This document shows, piece after piece, positions 61,183-64,000 of a stretch of 64,000 nucleotides of DNA; within the stretch, counting starts at the first letter, position 1, and the number at the start of each line of letters is the position of its first letter. This DNA is from Bacteroidales bacterium (GTDB lineage Bacteria > Bacteroidota > Bacteroidia > Bacteroidales > VadinHA17), in contig JALHSP010000056.1 in NCBI GenBank assembly GCA_022865305.1, forward strand, positions 1 through 64,000, written 5' to 3'. Below the pieces are notes generated by a model. It was not told where the DNA came from, made no database searches, and saw only the letters and a list, made by a program, of their open reading frames with translations. A program made the translations under genes and the position numbers.

Positions 61183-63204
61183 ATGCTAAGAAAAATAATT
61201 TGTCTTCTGATAATATATGCGGCTTTAATCTATAATGAAGCTTCAGGTCAACCGGTCGATTCCACAACATTCAGGCTTAATCCAAGGTTAAGCTTCTACA
61301 CATTCGAAAAGAGCGCCGAGTTGCTCCTCCATATACCACAAAACCGTATTTACAATAACCTGTCAGTCAGCCTGAAGATAAATAATGATTCTGTTGGCTT
61401 TTGGAAAGGCCAACCAGGGAAGAAGCTGTTAAGATTGCCTTTTAATATTAATATACCACCCTCTGATTATAAAATAGTTGCTGATATTGCTGTCACAGGC
61501 AGCAATCTGAAATTCCGGGCTTCTTCAGATCTTTTCATCCTTAACTACAAACCAAATGAAGTTAAGACTGACCGTTTGACGGGTGGTCTTATCGTAAATA
61601 AAAGAATTTTTTTCCCTTTCGGATTTTATTGTTATTCACCTGTTTATCCTACTTTGCCTGAAGAAGAAGTTGTTAAAGGATTTAACCTGATGTCACCTTA
61701 TCAGAGAATATTACCGGAGACTCTCCAGGAAAGGAAAGCCTATATGGACCGTTGTGCACAACTTGGGATGAAGGTTAATTATAATCTTTTATCTGTATCC
61801 GGAGGCGGTGGCGTCAGTTCACTTATTGAAGGTATTACCGAGCAGCAGAAAAGAGAACGTCTTATTAACGAGATTAAAGCTTTCAGGGACCATCCGGCTC
61901 TTTTAGCATGGTATATTTCTGATGAACCAACCGGACATGGTATCTTGCCGGAAGCTCTTGAAAAAATTTATCAAACAATCAGGGAATATGATCCATGGCA
62001 CCCTGTTTCAATAGTTTTTATGGCACCTTTCCTTGCACCAAAAAATTATGAAAACGCCCTTGATATTATTATGGCTGACCCTTATCCTGTCCCCAACAGT
62101 CCGGTGACTCTTGTGGGTGATATTGCAGGTCAGCTTTCATCAGAATATAAAGGCAGGAAACCGGTATGGATAGTACCTCAGGTTTTTGGAGGAGGTGAAT
62201 GGTGGAGTCGCGAACCTTCAGTCCAGGAAGTACGATCAATGACTTACCAGGCAATAATTAAAGGAACAAAGGGGATTCAATATTTTGTAAGACAAGGACT
62301 TAATTTATTCCCTAAATCTACTTCCACATGGAACGAATGTGGAAGAATGGCTGTGGAGATTGCCGGGCTGACACCCTGGTTGCTGTCAGATGAAGAGACA
62401 ATACCTGTTAAGTCAGGTTCCCAGAATATCCTGGTTACTTCAGCAATTCATAATGAGCAACTCCTTATTATGGCAGTAAATACAAAAAACTATCCGCAAA
62501 AAGCAGAATTTACGATATCACGATCATTATCCGGCAGAGCAAGGGTATTGTTTGAAAACCGGAATATACCTGTCAGTTCAGGGTATTTTTCTGACCTGCT
62601 TTCTGCTTTCGGTTCACAGTCATATATGATTAATTTAAAACCTCAGAAAGAGTTGATTACTCCCTTTCCGGGGAACCTTGTTACAGACCCCGGATTCGAG
62701 GATATTAACAGTCCGGGAGTACCTGCATCATGCTATGCCCGTAACGGTGGTGACAGGGGAGCAACGTATTTCCTCGACTCCCGCGAGCATATTGAGGGTA
62801 ATCACTCAGTAAGACTTATTACACCCAAAGAAAACAGCAGTGTAAGGTTGCGTTTCTTTCCCGTTGCAGTCAATCCAGGGAGAACATACATAATATCTGT
62901 CTGGGCTAAGGCAGATCCGGAACAGAGACCTGCGGTTGTAACAATAAAAAACAAAATGCAATATTTTGAAATTTCCTTAGGGGAATTCGGAACCAAACAA
63001 TTTACTCTTGAAAGTGAATGGAAGCAATTTGTAACATTTGTTACAATTCCGTACAACAATGATCTTCCTCCAAGAACAAATATTATCCTGCAAATGCCAT
63101 CAGCCGGAGTTGCATGGTTTGATATGTTGCAGGTTTTTGAAGGCGTTGATATTATAAGAAGTACAAACCCTGCACTCAGACCACCATGGGAGGATTTGTG
63201 GTAG
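61183..63204 (+). CDS. Secreted TIM-barrel glycosidase-like protein with C-terminal carbohydrate-binding module
   Basis: A 673-residue exported protein (signal about 1-22). An N-terminal beta sandwich (about 28-130) leads to a TIM barrel (about 135-400): FFPFGFYCYSPVYP, AFRDHPALLAWYISDEPTGH (candidate acid/base Glu), ADPYPVPNS, GTKGIQYFVRQG. Then a beta domain (410-490) and a CBM4/9-like module (about 500-660, NLVTDPGFEDINSPGVP, VNPGRTYIISVWAKADPEQR). The general form is of a clan-A glycosidase or a protein of that fold; the exact GH family is unclear. It belongs to the PUL and diverges from susC. Confidence 0.7.
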   Translation: MLRKIICLLIIYAALIYNEASGQPVDSTTFRLNPRLSFYTFEKSAELLLHIPQNRIYNNLSVSLKINNDSVGFWKGQPGKKLLRLPFNINIPPSDYKIVADIAVTGSNLKFRASSDLFILNYKPNEVKTDRLTGGLIVNKRIFFPFGFYCYSPVYPTLPEEEVVKGFNLMSPYQRILPETLQERKAYMDRCAQLGMKVNYNLLSVSGGGGVSSLIEGITEQQKRERLINEIKAFRDHPALLAWYISDEPTGHGILPEALEKIYQTIREYDPWHPVSIVFMAPFLAPKNYENALDIIMADPYPVPNSPVTLVGDIAGQLSSEYKGRKPVWIVPQVFGGGEWWSREPSVQEVRSMTYQAIIKGTKGIQYFVRQGLNLFPKSTSTWNECGRMAVEIAGLTPWLLSDEETIPVKSGSQNILVTSAIHNEQLLIMAVNTKNYPQKAEFTISRSLSGRARVLFENRNIPVSSGYFSDLLSAFGSQSYMINLKPQKELITPFPGNLVTDPGFEDINSPGVPASCYARNGGDRGATYFLDSREHIEGNHSVRLITPKENSSVRLRFFPVAVNPGRTYIISVWAKADPEQRPAVVTIKNKMQYFEISLGEFGTKQFTLESEWKQFVTFVTIPYNNDLPPRTNIILQMPSAGVAWFDMLQVFEGVDIIRSTNPALRPPWEDLW

Positions 63205-63219
63205 AAGGCGGGAGTGCCT

Positions 63220-63238
63220 GGAGTACTTAGAGTACTCC
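63220..63238 (+). repeat. Palindrome GGAGTACT-TAG-AGTACTCC
   Basis: A perfect 8-3-8 dyad 16 nt after the glycosidase-like gene, followed by a related CCCTTCAAAGGGGG element (63248-63261) and CCTCC-G-GGAGG (63286-63296). It may be a terminator or a repeat element. Confidence 0.5.
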
Positions 63239-63347
63239 TTGGACAGACCCTTCAAAGGGGGAACAAGAAAGAATAACAGCTAGCCCCTCCGGGAGGTAAG
63301 AAATGAATTTATGATGGTAATATATAAAAGACAAAAGATGAATTAAT

Positions 63348-64000
63348 ATGAATAAAAAATTAACTAATTGCTTTCTTATAATGTCATTACTTTTTGCCAG
63401 TTGTACTGTGAAAAACAAGAATGAATTTTATAAATCTAATCCGGAACCCCTGAAACAAAATGCATACATAAAGCTTCCTCTTGGAGCTGTTAAGCCTGCA
63501 GGCTGGCTTAAGTCAGAGCTTGAAGCCCAGGCTGCCGGTCTCACCGGACATGTTGATGAATTCTGGCCTGACCTTGTCAATTCATCATGGCGGGGCGGAA
63601 CCGGCGAAGCATGGGAAAGAGCGCCCTATTTCCTCGATGGACTTGTACCTCTTGCATATCTTCTTGACAATGACCTGCTTAAAGAAAAGGTAAAACTATG
63701 GATTGAACCAATCCTTGCCAGCAGCAGGGATTCAGGATGGTATGGTCCCATCAAAAACAATGACAGATGGCCGCTGGCAGTTGCCAATAAGGTTCTGATG
63801 CAATATTATGAAGCAACAGGTGATGAACGTGCAGTTGAAGTGCTCAAAAAATATTTCAGATACCTGCATGATACTCCGCCTGACTGGCCTGACAAGGATT
63901 GGCGGGGTGTAAGGGCAATGGAAAATGCAGTGACAGGATATTGGTTGTACCGGCAAACACAGGAAACATGGATTCCTGAAGCAATTGAATCAATACAGGA
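63348..64000 (+). CDS. GH127-type beta-L-arabinofuranosidase-like lipoprotein (cut by window end)
   Basis: The first 217 codons of a lipoprotein: MNKKLTNCFLIMSLLFASC is a signal peptide with a lipobox Cys19. The mature part reads KLPLGAVKPAGWLKSELEAQ, GLTGHVDEFWPDL, WRGGTGEAWERAPYFLDGLV and PLAYLLDND, the usual start of GH127/DUF1680-like (alpha/alpha)6 enzymes, which remove beta-L-arabinofuranose. The frame is open to the window edge with no stop. It is part of the PUL, on the + strand after the TIM-barrel protein. Confidence 0.8.
   Translation, partial: MNKKLTNCFLIMSLLFASCTVKNKNEFYKSNPEPLKQNAYIKLPLGAVKPAGWLKSELEAQAAGLTGHVDEFWPDLVNSSWRGGTGEAWERAPYFLDGLVPLAYLLDNDLLKEKVKLWIEPILASSRDSGWYGPIKNNDRWPLAVANKVLMQYYEATGDERAVEVLKKYFRYLHDTPPDWPDKDWRGVRAMENAVTGYWLYRQTQETWIPEAIESIQ

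Noticed and set aside
1-64000. CRISPR array
   Set aside because: The repeats of the left part have unequal sequence and length and enclose genes, not spacers of uniform size; no cas gene is present.
1-64000. tRNA or rRNA genes
   Set aside because: No cloverleaf with conserved T-arm GTTCRA or rRNA core sequence was noticed on either strand; this was by eye only.

Overview
The window reads as chromosomal DNA of a Bacteroidota bacterium, probably of the Bacteroidales/Marinilabiliales kind; genus cannot be told from sequence alone. Pointers are a SusC/SusD pair, many small outer-membrane beta-barrel proteins ending in an aromatic residue, lipoproteins with Cys lipoboxes, a biosynthetic arginine decarboxylase, an ECF sigma factor beside a TonB/CarboxypepD-type protein, and AT-rich spacers with TAnnTTTG-like promoter boxes. 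No rRNA, tRNA, CRISPR array or intact transposase/integrase was seen.

Region 1 (about 1-20.5 kb) is an accessory island. It is a string of short, unrelated genes, almost all on the + strand (alpha/beta hydrolase, small barrels, SAICAR-synthase-like, DinB, DUF3795, GNAT, DUF3592, metallo-beta-lactamase fold, sulfatase-modifying-factor fold, ABC transporters, LamG lipoprotein). Between many of them sit related imperfect palindromes whose right arm reads CTTTATTGCCGGG, sometimes followed by GTTAGGC/GTTAGGT, and whose left arm reads CTAAAACGGGCAATAAAG. Usually one gene lies between two such repeats. With a 39-codon fragment resembling the N terminus of integron-type integrases (3571-3690), this looks like a decayed gene-cassette array. 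The integron reading is an inference.

This island and the next few kilobases (to about 29.4 kb) are rich in broken genes: nonsense codons, single-base frameshifts and internal deletions affect about eleven genes (450-923, 4810-5288, 7480-8385, 9184-9683, 10421-11136, 12045-12677, 12786-13423, 17006-18510, 19726-20363, 28137-28508, 28568-29404). No gene after 29.5 kb shows such damage, which argues against uniform sequencing error.

Region 2 (20.5-31.3 kb) holds a TrpF-like protein, a VOC protein and a GH95-like lipoprotein in a tight row, a barrel protein, a methyltransferase, hflK-hflC, a shortened CYTH protein, a broken rsgA, and GrpB, DUF4180 and PEMT/ICMT-like genes.

Region 3 (31.3-56 kb) is ordinary core-like chromosome: secreted sugar-isomerase-like protein, LTA-synthase-family sulfatase, speA, GH53 galactanase, M14 peptidase, cold-shock protein, a 36-residue lysine-rich protein, pgl and zwf (oxidative pentose phosphate pathway), gltB-gltD (glutamate synthase), a MacB/FtsX permease, a von Willebrand A protein, and an ECF sigma factor with a membrane anti-sigma/TonB-like fusion.

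Region 4 (56-64 kb) is a polysaccharide utilisation locus: susD and susC on the minus strand, diverging from a secreted TIM-barrel glycosidase-like protein and a GH127-type lipoprotein that runs off the end. With the GH53 enzyme this suggests use of arabinose- and galactose-containing plant polysaccharide.
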